Shown: positions 57,801-64,000 of the stretch, in pieces
Layout: the number at the start of each line of letters is the position of its first letter
Position numbering within the stretch: the stretch's first letter is position 1
Source of the DNA: Ephydatia muelleri
Taxonomy: Eukaryota > Porifera > Demospongiae > Spongillida > Spongillidae
Assembly: GCA_013339895.1 (NCBI GenBank)
Contig: JABACO010000024.1
Location: 4,025,298 to 4,089,297, forward strand
DNA length: 64,000 nt
Direction of reading: 5' to 3'
Notes under the pieces: model-generated
The model's input: the letters and a program-made list of their open reading frames with translations, nothing else
Told to the model about the DNA's origin: nothing
Database searches by the model: none
Translations under genes and position numbers: made by a program

Positions 57801-60800
57801 GCATATGGATTCAGTATATTCGTCATCACCTGTCTGCATACTTCAGATGAACGCGTGCAGACTCTGTACACGTCATGTATTCGAATCGTTCAAATCCATT
57901 TTCTGTTCTGCGTACTTGAAGGCTAGTGCTTAAACCCTGAACCACGCCAGCAATAATTCAGAATTTAACGGCAAACTTTAATCAAATTACAGCTGAAATA
58001 CAACTTGGTCAAAAAATAAACAGTATAGTTCCAAGCTGGCGATCAAAGTCTCCATCACATTTTCCTGATGTAGTTAGAAGGGCACTCTCCGCCTAGCAGA
58101 GGCCTCTTGGACGAGCCTCTACTACTCTCGCGGCACTTGTCGACGGTTTCCTTACAAGCAGACGCTAAAATATTACAGAGTTTATGCACAAAGAACTCAG
58201 CATTTACTTACTTTCTGACCGCGGTGGTAGCTAGCTTATGCTTTACAATGCTATCGTCGTCATCCCCTTGGTTGGCCATGCAGCGAAACGTTTTCATTTG
58301 GCCGTAGTACACCCTGGCGTCGGCTAAAGAGCTGTGGTCAGAAAGGAAAATCATAGCATGCCTAATCTGTACCTGCGTTTCTTCTTTTGCCGGTGTTGGT
58401 CACTTCCACCATTTCAGTCTCGATGTACTCGCTTAAATATCTCCTGACCCTGAAGTTATTGGCACGCGCACATAATCCACATGCACATATTCAACGTACT
58501 ATGCTCTTCGCGTAATGGCGTTCTATTGGTCGGCACTGTGCTGAAGAGAACAAACATGACGTAAGCATGTAAACCTTTGTGACAACTTGAAACGCCGCCT
58601 AACTGCATCTACTGAATCACACACTTGTCCCGGTTTGACATAAGCAACACCTACAGTGTAAACACGCACAACTTACCAGGCCTAGACTGCTTAAGTCCGT
58701 TTGGTATGCCTTTATAACCTCCGCCTGTCACCCGCGTTGTCCGAAACTCTTGGAACTCTTTATCTTGCACAGTTGCACCTCACTGATTCGTCAGCTATAT
58801 AGTGATCAAAATCAACAATCCAATTTCTCTTACGTTGGGAACGGCTCCATTAGTACTGTTTCCACAGATAGCCCAGTAGTCCAACTTTCCTTTCCTCCTA
58901 TTTCGTTGGGAACTCAACCAAGTTGCCTATTTTTGTTTCCTTTGCTCGATCGTGCGTCGTCACCTCCACTAATGACCAACACGTGCAAAACTTAAAACCG
59001 AGCATGCGCAGATAATGATATAAAAATAAATTACTCAAATAGGCCTACAGGCTACACCCGCTAGAAATAGTCACAGATATAGGTATCAGAAGTTTACAAT
59101 GATTATAGGGATCCAATAACTTACCTGTGAGTACGCGACTCGGTCGAGGTAATTATAGTAGCCACACTCATATGAATGCGTTTTCATGGGTGTGGTTTAA
59201 AACGGCCTATATTCCTATTTATTGCGCACTATCGTAATTTACGGGCTAAACTGCTGCTCGCGATATGGGTGCGATACGCACCCGATACTTAGCCCCAACA
59301 ATACCCATCTGCACACTGCACTGGACATTGACATATCTAGGTACGAGTATGTATATTGGTCCGCACACGTGCATGTCTGAATATGTATCTGCATACCATG
59401 GCGTGGGCAAGCTCTGCATATTACTGCATACGATACTATGTCACGCAGTGCCACATGATGTTGAAAACCTTCACAACTTCAGGTAGGAACCTTGAAATCA
59501 CATCAATTCAGCGCGTAAGTAGAGCGGGTTGCGTCGCTATTGATTTGTTTGGTTCGTTAATGTATTCCATTCTGGAGATACAGCTGTGCAAATTAATGCA
59601 CATTTCTAGCTCAATGGACCCTTTTCATCTGGCTTCGGACAATAAATATTGAATATGAAGACTGTAAGAAAAGAAATTAGAAGGATTCGGCCAACAAGAA
59701 CAAACACAGTTATGCTAACATGATGAGCCATCTGCGGAACAGGCATCGAAGTTATATCGATGATTACGCCAATCGTACTCTGCCTGGACGCAGGAACGCG
59801 CAGTTGCACTTTGTAACCCTGACGAAGTCTGAGGCAGAAAATTTGTTTGAGTGGTATGGTGCTAGATAAAAACATGCCTATAAAACTTTTCGGACAATTC
59901 TGATTGGCGCAAGGTCATAAAGTTGGAGCCTATTACGGTAATTACCTCTCAAATCAGTCGGGTCTCGCCTTGTTCATGTTGCTAATTAAGTGAACATTAT
60001 GTTTACGATATATTGTAATGCCACACATTAATATTGCTAATAAGATTTGTTAAACAATAAATTATTGTCACTGCTCAATATAATAATTGTCACTTGCCAA
60101 AGTATTGTATCTGAAGCCGCTTTTCATGACAGATTCGATTTGTTGCGTCTGGAACTGTAAAACCCGCAGCGGTTGCATGTGTCACCTTCGAGGACGCCAA
60201 GTTGAAGCCATTCTCAGGAGTCTGTTCGCGTCACTTTGTTAATGGAGACAGTCGATGTGGAGCATTACTCGTACCTGCACTTCTAACACCTGTGGCGATA
60301 GCTGAAGAAGTTGTCTTGGTTGCAGTACTGCCAACGTTGGCGCCAATCGTGGGGCATTCGACAACAGTAGTGGCGATTGAGGAAGGGCCTGATTTGACTA
60401 CGGTCGATGGTGTCAGAGTAGATTCGGCACCAATAGATGGGTTCGCTTTAGTAGCGGCACCGCTACCAGGATCTGATGCTGTGTGTTCAACAGTGATCGA
60501 AGGGTTAGATGCAGCATCTCCATTATATATACCTGTTGAGCGGCAGTCAAATCCTTTGTTATACGAAGAGCACAGTGCAGCAAAGAAATAACAAACTGTC
60601 AGAAATGAACGACCAGTTAGAGCAGACCATTTCCACACCCCCACCCTACACACCAGCGCACACATAGACGTAGGCACAGTTTTGTGACCATAGCCAGCTG
60701 TGTGAGGTCACAGAATGTAGGAACAGCTCAGTAGAAAAGGTGGATATTAATTTCTGAATGAATTAGCTTTGGCGGCCACACACTCCTTGGTGGTGTAAAT

Positions 60801-63659
60801 TTCTGCCATGGTCTCTGCTCTGACACCAATGTAACAAGCCATTATGGAAGGACTGTTTGTCACTACCAAAGTGTTAGAATATTTATATTCAAAGCTAATA
60901 AGTCATCATAAAGGTCATACACTACAGGGTCATGCATGCATGTCAGATGCCCAGTGCATCCAGCAGTGCATTATTGGGTGACATAATGTTTATGACCATT
61001 CAAAAAGTAGAAGAACCATCTGGTACAACAGTCCTGCTAGGCATTCAGAAGTCTTTTCAGTTGTCCTTTTCAAAGCGTGACCTTATGTGATGGGAGTAGT
61101 CATCAACAGAATTCATTTAACCACCCTTTGTACATCTGTCATATGTAATGTTTCAACCCTCACCTCCACTGTTTTAAGATGCGGACATTTGTATTGCAGG
61201 ATGGTAGGAGTCCATTGTTTACATCATGTTTGAATGGACATCTTGATATAGTGAAGACACTAATTGAAGCTGGAGCAAATATCAATCAGGCCACCAAGGT
61301 CAGTACACACATACCTACACGTGTATGATATCATAGCCTGTGATCAATGCATATCTGTGTGCATGTGACCAAGCCACACAGCCTGCATGGAGTGGTGTTT
61401 GAAGGTGATGGTGGATGATGAGAGTTATTACTTGTATCTTTTATTGCAATTTTCCTCAGCAACAATGATAATGCAGCCCACACCCATGACTAGGCTACGA
61501 TATCATGTGGGCTACAAGTCATTGCATGTGGTGTATTGTATGACACACGGCATGATATAATCCAATACATGAATTATGCAACGTTCAAACCTCTATTTTG
61601 GCAAAATGTGATCAAAAAGCCAGTTGACCTACATTCTGTGACCGCACACAGCTCACAAAGCTGTGCATACATGTACATGTATGTGTGCACTGGTGTGTGT
61701 AGTGAGTGGAAGCTGAATAAATTATACTGACTATAGTGATACACAGCTTCTTACCATATCATTGACATTGAGACCAACTGCTATCAAACGTTAATAAGAC
61801 ATCACAAATTAAAGTTCATTGAATAATGAATGTAGCATTCATGTGTTTTTGCAAAACAACATCCTGTCATAAGGCTACCATGTTTAATGAAGTAGAATAC
61901 CCTCTGTTAATGATGGGATTTCTATTGCAGAAGGGTGGAAGTTCACTGGGCGCAGCAAGTTATAAGGGACATCTTAATATTGTGAAGACACTAATGGAAG
62001 CTGGTGTTAATATCAATCACGCCGATGAGGTCAGTATGCATAGACATACAGTGTATGACATCATAGTCTGTGATCATTGCATATCTGTGTTCGTGTGACC
62101 AAGCATCTAGCAGGGAGTGAAGTGTGAATTTGACATGTAGGCATAAGGAAAGGCATCATGTGTACTACTACAAAACGGCTCATCAGACTAAATTTAGCAC
62201 TAGATATCAATAAATTTGACAACTTTTCCTCACGTACTCTATATGTGTGCCCCCAATTTATGCCCATTGTCCTGGCCTAAAAGATAGCACCTTGCCTTCA
62301 CATAAGTCTAGGAAGAACTGATATAGATCATGTCAGTACCATAATGCAGTGCACATATGTGTAAGACTATTGTATGTCTCTCCATACGTAGCTTACATGG
62401 GTCATAGTGACCTCATTGGAGGAGTGAGGCATCAGGCACCTCACGATTCTTAATGATGCATTATTCTCACTTCTCCCACATACCCACATTGACATATCAT
62501 AGGTGTAATCTCTTTCATAAACTGATATATGGGCGTGTAGAAAAGGAGGTTGTGGGAGATTGTTGGGGATGGAGTGTGTGTGCATTCCCATTGGCCAACT
62601 TACCGTGTGTGCACGTGTTGAAGAGTGGATATAGCATTCATGTGTTTTTGTTAAACAACATCCTGTCATATTTGCTACCATAATGAAATTACGTAAAATA
62701 CTGATGGGATTTGTATTGCAGGATGGAAGGAGTCCACTATACATGGCAAGCCAGGAAGGACATCTTGATGTAGTGAAGACACTAATTGAAGCTGGAGCTA
62801 ATATCGATCAGGCCGAGAAGGTCAGTACAGACATACCTACACGTGTATGACATCATAGCCTGTGATCGATGCATATCTGTGTGCATGTGTCCAAAGCCAC
62901 ACACCCTGTAGGAAGAGGTGTGTGAAGGTGTGGGTGGATGGTGGGAGTTATTACTTCTATCTTTTATTGCAATTTTCCTCAGCAAAAATGATAAATAAAA
63001 TGAGGTTGATATTTTAATTTCTGAATTAATTAGTATTGTGCTAGAACCAATTCATGTAAGGGAGGTACACTACCTGATCCTTGACATTTGATTGCCCTCA
63101 TTGGTATTCCCTATTTATTGCCTTAACCATAGATCGACCGATGTTAACTACGGTTAACGAAACTGCTTTTAACTGTACTGTAGCAACTGTAATTAGTAGC
63201 AGCGTGACAACTGTGAGGAGAGATAGATGGGAAAATGATGGAGAAGGAAGAGAGCTGCTGAGGCACTCCATATGCTTAATGTCATCTTTTGGGCTTCAAC
63301 CTAATGACGCATGGTCTCCAGTTTGTTTTCTCTCTAAACTTCACTGGAGGCTGCACACTCATTGGAATGGATAGGGTAGGTATTTTTCATGGTCCCTGCT
63401 CTGACACCAATGTAACAATTAAGGCTTAATGGAAGGATTGTTTGAAGGTACCAAAGTGCTAACCAAAGTTAATAAGTCATATCAAATTAAAGGCCCTACA
63501 CTACTAGGGCCATGCACAACATGTGATGTCCAGGCAGATGTCTGAATGCTACATTCACTGTTCAACACATGCACAAACTTACTGGCAAGTCAAAAGGGTC
63601 ATCATGGTGTAGTACTGAGCGTATGGGGAGCAGGTGCTGATGTGAATATAGCAACATCT
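27817..63659 (+). CDS. Ankyrin-repeat protein, multi-exon
   Basis: A plus-strand gene made of one-repeat exons. After a candidate start exon (27817-27834) comes a 102-bp exon (28199-28300), then sixteen exons of exactly 99 bp. Their starts are 32604, 33427, 35663, 37977, 38872, 41355, 43093, 48509, 49365, 51777, 53527, 54078, 55258, 61200, 61931 and 62722. Each is preceded by TTGCAG (or TGCAG) and followed by GTCAGT/GTCAGC. Each encodes one 33-residue ankyrin repeat in phase 0 with GH-L-D/N-V-V-K-T-L and EAGA. Three repeat types recur in order: SPLFISCLNGHLDIV, KGGSSLGAASYKGHL and RSPLYMASQEGHLDVV. Spliced as seen it gives a continuous solenoid of at least 17 repeats. No C-terminal domain or stop was found, so the gene probably runs beyond the window. 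Ankyrin solenoids bind protein partners; the partner is unknown. Every exon is symmetric, so skipping or duplication keeps the frame. Confidence 0.8.
28199..28300 (+). CDS. Ankyrin exon 1 (N-terminal cap repeat)
   Basis: Encodes 34 residues, AAATQLLSAERDGDIATVRR then LLTEGRMDVNVTDE. It is the degenerate first repeat typical of ankyrin N-caps: A-x-x-GD-x-x-x-V-RRLL. Acceptor ATGCAG, donor GTAGGT. Confidence 0.75.
29423..29474. mobile_element. 46-bp micro-hairpin insertion, copy 1
   Basis: TGTCAC occurs at 29423-29428 and again at 29469-29474, flanking a 40-bp palindrome CATAGATTATAGAATACA / TGTATTCCATAATCTATG. Paralogous sites at 34490, 41932 and 52359 have a single TGTCAC and no hairpin, so this is an insertion with a 6-bp target duplication. 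Confidence 0.8.
29738..29846. mobile_element. 109-bp MITE, copy 1
   Basis: Ends CACAGGGAAAAAACGCGTCG and, reversed, CACAGGAAAAAAACGCGTCG, flanked by TA on both sides. It splits the THAP sequence between GACCATTAC and GTACCTGCAC, which are joined in the empty paralogues at 31660, 34744, 42184, 52612 and 60262. Confidence 0.85.
31509..32000 (+). mobile_element. THAP transposon fragment 2
   Basis: A shorter and more diverged copy without the hairpin and without the MITE (continuous GACCATTACTCGTACCGGCA). It is followed by the shared ACCGAGGGAGGGCCTGATTT stretch. Confidence 0.55.
32604..32702 (+). CDS. Ankyrin exon 2, type 1
   Basis: 33 residues, DDQSPLFISCLNGHLDIVKT then LIEAGANINKATK. It has a lysine (NKATK) where the other type-1 exons have glutamine. 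Confidence 0.85.
33427..33525 (+). CDS. Ankyrin exon 3, type 2
   Basis: KGGSSLGAASYKGHLNIVKT then LIEAGANLDQADK. GSSLGAAS replaces the usual TPLHxAA of ankyrin repeats. Confidence 0.85.
34464..35115 (+). mobile_element. THAP transposon fragment 3
   Basis: Part of block Y (34130-36180), repeated at 41579-43620 and 51990-54040. Empty of both hairpin and MITE. A run near 34700 still shows the remains of LKPFSRVCSRHF. Confidence 0.6.
35663..35761 (+). CDS. Ankyrin exon 4, type 1, with Pro
   Basis: DGQSPLFISCLNGHPDIVKT then LIEAGANINQATK. The leucine of GHLDIV is proline here (CTT to CCT), at the start of the second ankyrin helix; this is unusual among the copies. Confidence 0.85.
36653..36704. 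mobile_element. 46-bp micro-hairpin insertion, copy 2
   Basis: TGTCAC duplicated at 36653-36658 and 36699-36704 around the same 40-bp palindrome as copy 1, including its one arm mismatch. Confidence 0.8.
36967..37075. mobile_element. 109-bp MITE, copy 2
   Basis: Same site and TA flanks as copy 1; a paralogue by block duplication rather than an independent insertion. Confidence 0.85.
37977..38075 (+). CDS. Ankyrin exon 5, type 1
   Basis: DDQSPLFISCLNGHLDIVKT then LIEAGANINQATK; identical in protein to the exon at 48509. Confidence 0.85.
38872..38970 (+). CDS. Ankyrin exon 6, type 2
   Basis: KGGSSLGAASYKGHLNIVKT then LIEAGANFDQADK; FD in place of LD of the 33427 exon, shared with the exon at 49365. 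Confidence 0.85.
41355..41453 (+). CDS. Ankyrin exon 7, type 3
   Basis: DGRSPLYMASQEGHLDVVKT then LIEAGANIDQAEK; closest to the canonical ankyrin consensus. Its counterpart is missing from block copy 1. Confidence 0.85.
41909..42560 (+). mobile_element. THAP transposon fragment 5
   Basis: In block Y copy 2. The longest clean frame begins MGDKCDTKYRINNKVPRNSS and includes AVWRKAFGLDEAKLKPFSRV then CSRHFVNGD, the second half of a C2CH THAP zinc finger. No hairpin, no MITE. Confidence 0.65.
43093..43191 (+). CDS. Ankyrin exon 8, type 1
   Basis: DGQSPLFISCLNGHLDIVKT then LIEAGANINQATK; the un-mutated counterpart of the 35663 exon. Confidence 0.85.
44087..44138. mobile_element. 46-bp micro-hairpin insertion, copy 3
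   Basis: TGTCAC at 44087-44092 and 44133-44138. In this copy the 18-bp arms are perfectly complementary (CATAGATTATAGAATACA / TGTATTCTATAATCTATG), so it may best preserve the inserted sequence. Confidence 0.8.
44401..44510. mobile_element. 109-bp MITE, copy 3
   Basis: Same insertion point in the THAP sequence as the copies at 29738 and 36967, flanked by TA. Confidence 0.85.
45363..48486 (-). mobile_element. piggyBac-type DNA transposon, apparently intact
   Basis: The element proper is 45367-48482, flanked by TTAA at 45363-45366 and 48483-48486. Flanking DNA rejoins exactly as in the empty paralogues (CACTGTTTTAAGATGCGG at 37943 and 43061). Outer ends CCTCCAG and, reversed, GTTCCTCCGCG are weakly inverted. 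Inside each end lie two copies of the 16-bp motif TTRCCGTGYACGGYAA: 45386-45401 and 45411-45426 on the left, 48428-48443 and 48448-48463 on the right. The single transposase gene is uninterrupted. It sits in the ankyrin intron just 22 bp from the acceptor of the exon at 48509, in opposite orientation to the ankyrin gene. Confidence 0.92.
45481..47940 (-). CDS. piggyBac transposase
   Basis: An 819-residue single-exon protein that excises and inserts the element at TTAA through a DDD catalytic core. An N-terminal region precedes an acidic low-complexity stretch (about residues 95-215, Asp/Gly/Glu runs). The transposase domain starts near WKHYLHPMDVRVANGW. Catalytic aspartates fit D434 (CVDECMSKWRG), D523 (VYGDSAFAS) and D644 (MVDRVDYHNRFRQG), with spacings close to the cabbage-looper enzyme. 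A C-terminal cysteine-rich domain (about 760-810: CSDC, CVTC, CTAC with histidines) matches the end-binding finger of the family. The first ATG at 47940 leaves about 540 bp to the right end as promoter and leader. No stop or frameshift interrupts it. The many plus-strand frames across it are shadows. Confidence 0.93.
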   Translation of the reverse strand: MVDNGAKVFVLAEKILSAQQGNALLGKSWKKATLQGKVLSKVANKRARLVKFHLLKQPIPVSTRILSLDENLVTVKGKRKLESRMNVTPESAPSEFSDDDANLEDMDENENSSNKVDLNNDEEVSKSKDGESMDESEVETESEEDDTTMNENDINDDDDDGDGGGDDDGSVDDDHGESGDDDDHDDGGIDDSSDEDGDNDRDDGGDDCDDGAVDGIVAGGVNRKQQQKITRGKRKMQQKIAHVTVGDLQWKHYLHPMDVRVANGWKEKPKITWDDNLSDLHHGALNYFLLFFLKPQIISEIIEFTNQRFERTRQKKLAGKYEFFKFVGLLLRKTLYPNLSRQECWQNGSVRAFTYPDFGKDMRIDRFNRIFSAMAFLPIDEDPEYNSSVSYTRSVVVKGKQKSIQSFASVQLLVDGFNDARLAAIRPGSGLCVDECMSKWRGKDDRFGDGAAHITKIVRKPESVGVEIKAICCCETNVMMRIEPVDSKYAPRKKFAIGNNAGTAVTQRLTEPWKGTGRTVYGDSAFASVNTCVRMHQENGLHFMGLVKTAHSQFPKKYIEEYPFEHRGDSIFLRAESNGTEIFATGWNDAKIKMIVSTCGTSLQGEPHEKKCWNNEESSSHIYFKKIPRDATTAEYFSMVDRVDYHNRFRQGYLATERSIDTTRWTMRFFCTILGMCVTDAYFAQLYFGSKDNPLYKERFGDFVLEVIGLLLDNTFDGRISRTMEGLPGIVYSQAAVHEIKGLTDLNRQMEFWKDTNPKKACSDCSVNGRKKANLAAKYCVTCTQQKQGCENLEKKHIHALCTACQNGHMIIVMGMGIS
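48509..48607 (+). CDS. Ankyrin exon 9, type 1 (downstream of piggyBac)
   Basis: DDQSPLFISCLNGHLDIVKT then LIEAGANINQATK. Its acceptor TGTGTTGCAG is intact, but piggyBac DNA begins 26 bp upstream of the exon. The original branch-point region (CCCTCACCTCCACTG) is therefore now about 3 kb away. Confidence 0.8.
49365..49463 (+). CDS. Ankyrin exon 10, type 2
   Basis: KGGSSLGAASYKGHLNIVKT then LIEAGANFDQADK; same protein as the exon at 38872. Confidence 0.85.
51777..51875 (+). CDS. Ankyrin exon 11, type 3
   Basis: DGRSPLYMASQEGHLDVVKT then LIEAGANIHQAEK; histidine replaces aspartate of the 41355 copy (GAT to CAT). Confidence 0.85.
52330..53000 (+). mobile_element. THAP transposon fragment 7
   Basis: In block Y copy 3, without hairpin or MITE; near-identical to fragments 3 and 5. 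Confidence 0.6.
53527..53625 (+). CDS. Ankyrin exon 12, type 1
   Basis: DGQSPLFISCLNGHLDIVKT then LIEAGANINQATK. Confidence 0.85.
54078..54176 (+). CDS. Ankyrin exon 13, type 2
   Basis: KGGSSLGAASYKGHLNIVKT then LMEAGANINHADE. The LMEA/NHADE variant is shared only with the exon at 61931, so these two are a separate paralogous pair. Confidence 0.83.
55258..55356 (+). CDS. Ankyrin exon 14, type 4 (divergent)
   Basis: NGESPLFITSQNGHLDVVKT then LIEAGANIYQVTI. Length and phase are kept, but the last four residues (QVTI) differ from the QATK/QAEK pattern. The donor reads ATA followed by GTCAGT. Confidence 0.75.
57460..57580. mobile_element. Fourth copy of the THAP-element end
   Basis: AATTGCGTCACGAATATATT followed by AAAATTGTATCGCGTTTGAA, then a TTTCTATTTTCAACGTGTCA stretch. 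It is a diverged version of the end sequence at 29050, 36290 and 43720. The DNA that follows (57600-57930) differs from the other copies. Confidence 0.5.
57990..58480 (-). CDS. Candidate small host gene, minus strand
   Basis: Coding-like exons on the minus strand inside a large ankyrin intron. One encodes MVEVTNTGKRRNA (ATG near 58415, ending at the donor GTACAG). The next encodes ADARVYYGQMKTFRC and MANQGDDDDSIVKHKLATT, ending at a strong donor GTAAGT near 58210. Further frames lie toward 58060. Phases allow a join through the acceptor TTTAG at about 58324. I recognise no family. It may be a short gene with its own promoter or a decayed exon cluster; the codon pattern and splice sites are the only support. 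Confidence 0.3.
59640..59870 (+). mobile_element. BED-finger-like transposon remnant
   Basis: A plus-strand frame reads NKNKHSYANMMSHLRNRHRS after a CKK stretch. This is the His-x4-His half of a BED-type zinc finger as found in hAT transposases. It is short and isolated, next to a THAP fragment. Confidence 0.35.
60118..60605 (+). mobile_element. THAP transposon fragment 8
   Basis: Contains both halves of the THAP finger, though in different frames: CCVWNCKTRSG near 60145 and KPFSGVCSRHFVNGD from 60202. The second is followed by an open frame of 129 codons (TTVVAIEEGP, GFALVAAPLPGSDAV). No hairpin and no MITE. This copy shows best that the family is a C2CH THAP protein. Confidence 0.65.
61200..61298 (+). 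CDS. Ankyrin exon 15, type 1
   Basis: DGRSPLFTSCLNGHLDIVKT then LIEAGANINQATK; combines DGR of type 3 with the type-1 body. Confidence 0.83.
61931..62029 (+). CDS. Ankyrin exon 16, type 2
   Basis: KGGSSLGAASYKGHLNIVKT then LMEAGVNINHADE; GVN replaces the usual GAN. Confidence 0.83.
62722..62820 (+). CDS. Ankyrin exon 17, type 3
   Basis: DGRSPLYMASQEGHLDVVKT then LIEAGANIDQAEK; same protein as the exon at 41355 although the flanks are more diverged. Confidence 0.85.
63561..63659 (+). pseudogene. Damaged ankyrin exon fused to inverted intron DNA
   Basis: The right part encodes SQKGHHGVVLSVWGAGADVN followed by IATS and the donor GTAAGT. The left part (63544-63584, CTACATTCACTGTTCAACAC) is the reverse complement of the usual pre-exon intron sequence GTGTTGAAGAGTGAATGTAG, and no normal acceptor precedes it. 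GHHGVVLSV also departs from the GHLDVVKTL core. Probably a non-functional exon created by a local inversion. Confidence 0.5.
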
Positions 63660-64000
63660 GTAAGTGATGTGATGTTAACTTCATGACGTGTGGGCATAAA
63701 GCCGTATAAATTGTGGGGAAGCAATGCATTGAACTAATCTAATCATAGTACAAGTCAATATTAGAACACAAAAGACACACCATTTGCACTAATATATGAA
63801 AACAAGGAAGAGTAAAACAATGTAATGCAACCGAATTATGTCAAGGTCATCTAACTGCTGCATGGCGCTTTTGATAGGAAAATGATATTGGGATCCAGAT
63901 GATTTGTATAATAATAATTGTTAAAGGACCCAAGAGTCTGCTCGTTTTCATGTGATCCCAGTCTGTCCTTTCGCTATACTGCACTGTGGTGGTGACACAC

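Noticed and set aside
1-64000. tRNA, rRNA or other structured RNA genes
   Set aside because: No cloverleaf with A/B boxes or rRNA-like sequence was recognised by eye on either strand.

Overview
The window reads as nuclear DNA of an early-branching invertebrate animal. A demosponge is the most plausible source, but this is an inference. The genes are metazoan in type (a MyD88-like adaptor, a three-CH filamin, an eIF2A C-terminus, an SH3 gene, a large ankyrin gene). They have GT-AG introns, and the DNA between them is crowded with small inverted-repeat elements, LINE fragments, minisatellites and homopolymer runs. Nothing looks bacterial or organellar.

Layout. 0.9-1.4 kb: two minus-strand exons that together encode one SH3 domain; the gene runs off the left edge or continues in exons I cannot see. 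2.8-5.1 kb: two minus-strand LINE (non-LTR reverse transcriptase) fragments of different families. 6.1-9.1 kb: a 20-bp minisatellite, then the last four plus-strand exons of an eIF2A-like translation factor. 9.2-13.7 kb (minus): a four-exon filamin of the jitterbug type, with three CH domains and eight filamin repeats and one apparent single-base frameshift. It converges on eIF2A with about 150 bp between the stop codons. 15.5-18.4 kb: a degraded plus-strand LINE with a fold-back front end and two minisatellites grown out of its own coding sequence. 18.8-24.8 kb (minus): a seven-exon MyD88-like gene (death domain plus TIR) whose introns carry two long minisatellites and two MITEs. 24.8-27.8 kb: intergenic DNA with several fold-back elements and poly-G tracts.

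27.8-63.7 kb (plus): a large ankyrin-repeat gene. Its visible coding sequence is sixteen 99-bp exons, each exactly one 33-residue ankyrin repeat in phase 0, plus a 102-bp first repeat exon and one damaged exon near the right edge. The array grew by tandem duplication of a block of about 7.4 kb. There are three consecutive copies: copy 1 has lost about 2 kb and one exon, and a piggyBac transposon sits near the start of copy 3. The block also carries fragments of a THAP-domain DNA transposon, so eight THAP pieces are scattered through the introns. The piggyBac (45367-48482) has an uninterrupted 819-codon transposase, exact TTAA duplications and empty-site paralogues next door, so it is probably a young insertion.

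Functional links. MyD88 and ankyrin proteins are typical of innate signalling and protein scaffolding. The filamin is an actin cross-linker and eIF2A a translation factor. No operon-like organisation is expected or seen. The most distinctive features are the ankyrin exon expansion with its nested, datable transposon insertions, and minisatellites arising inside reverse-transcriptase coding sequence.
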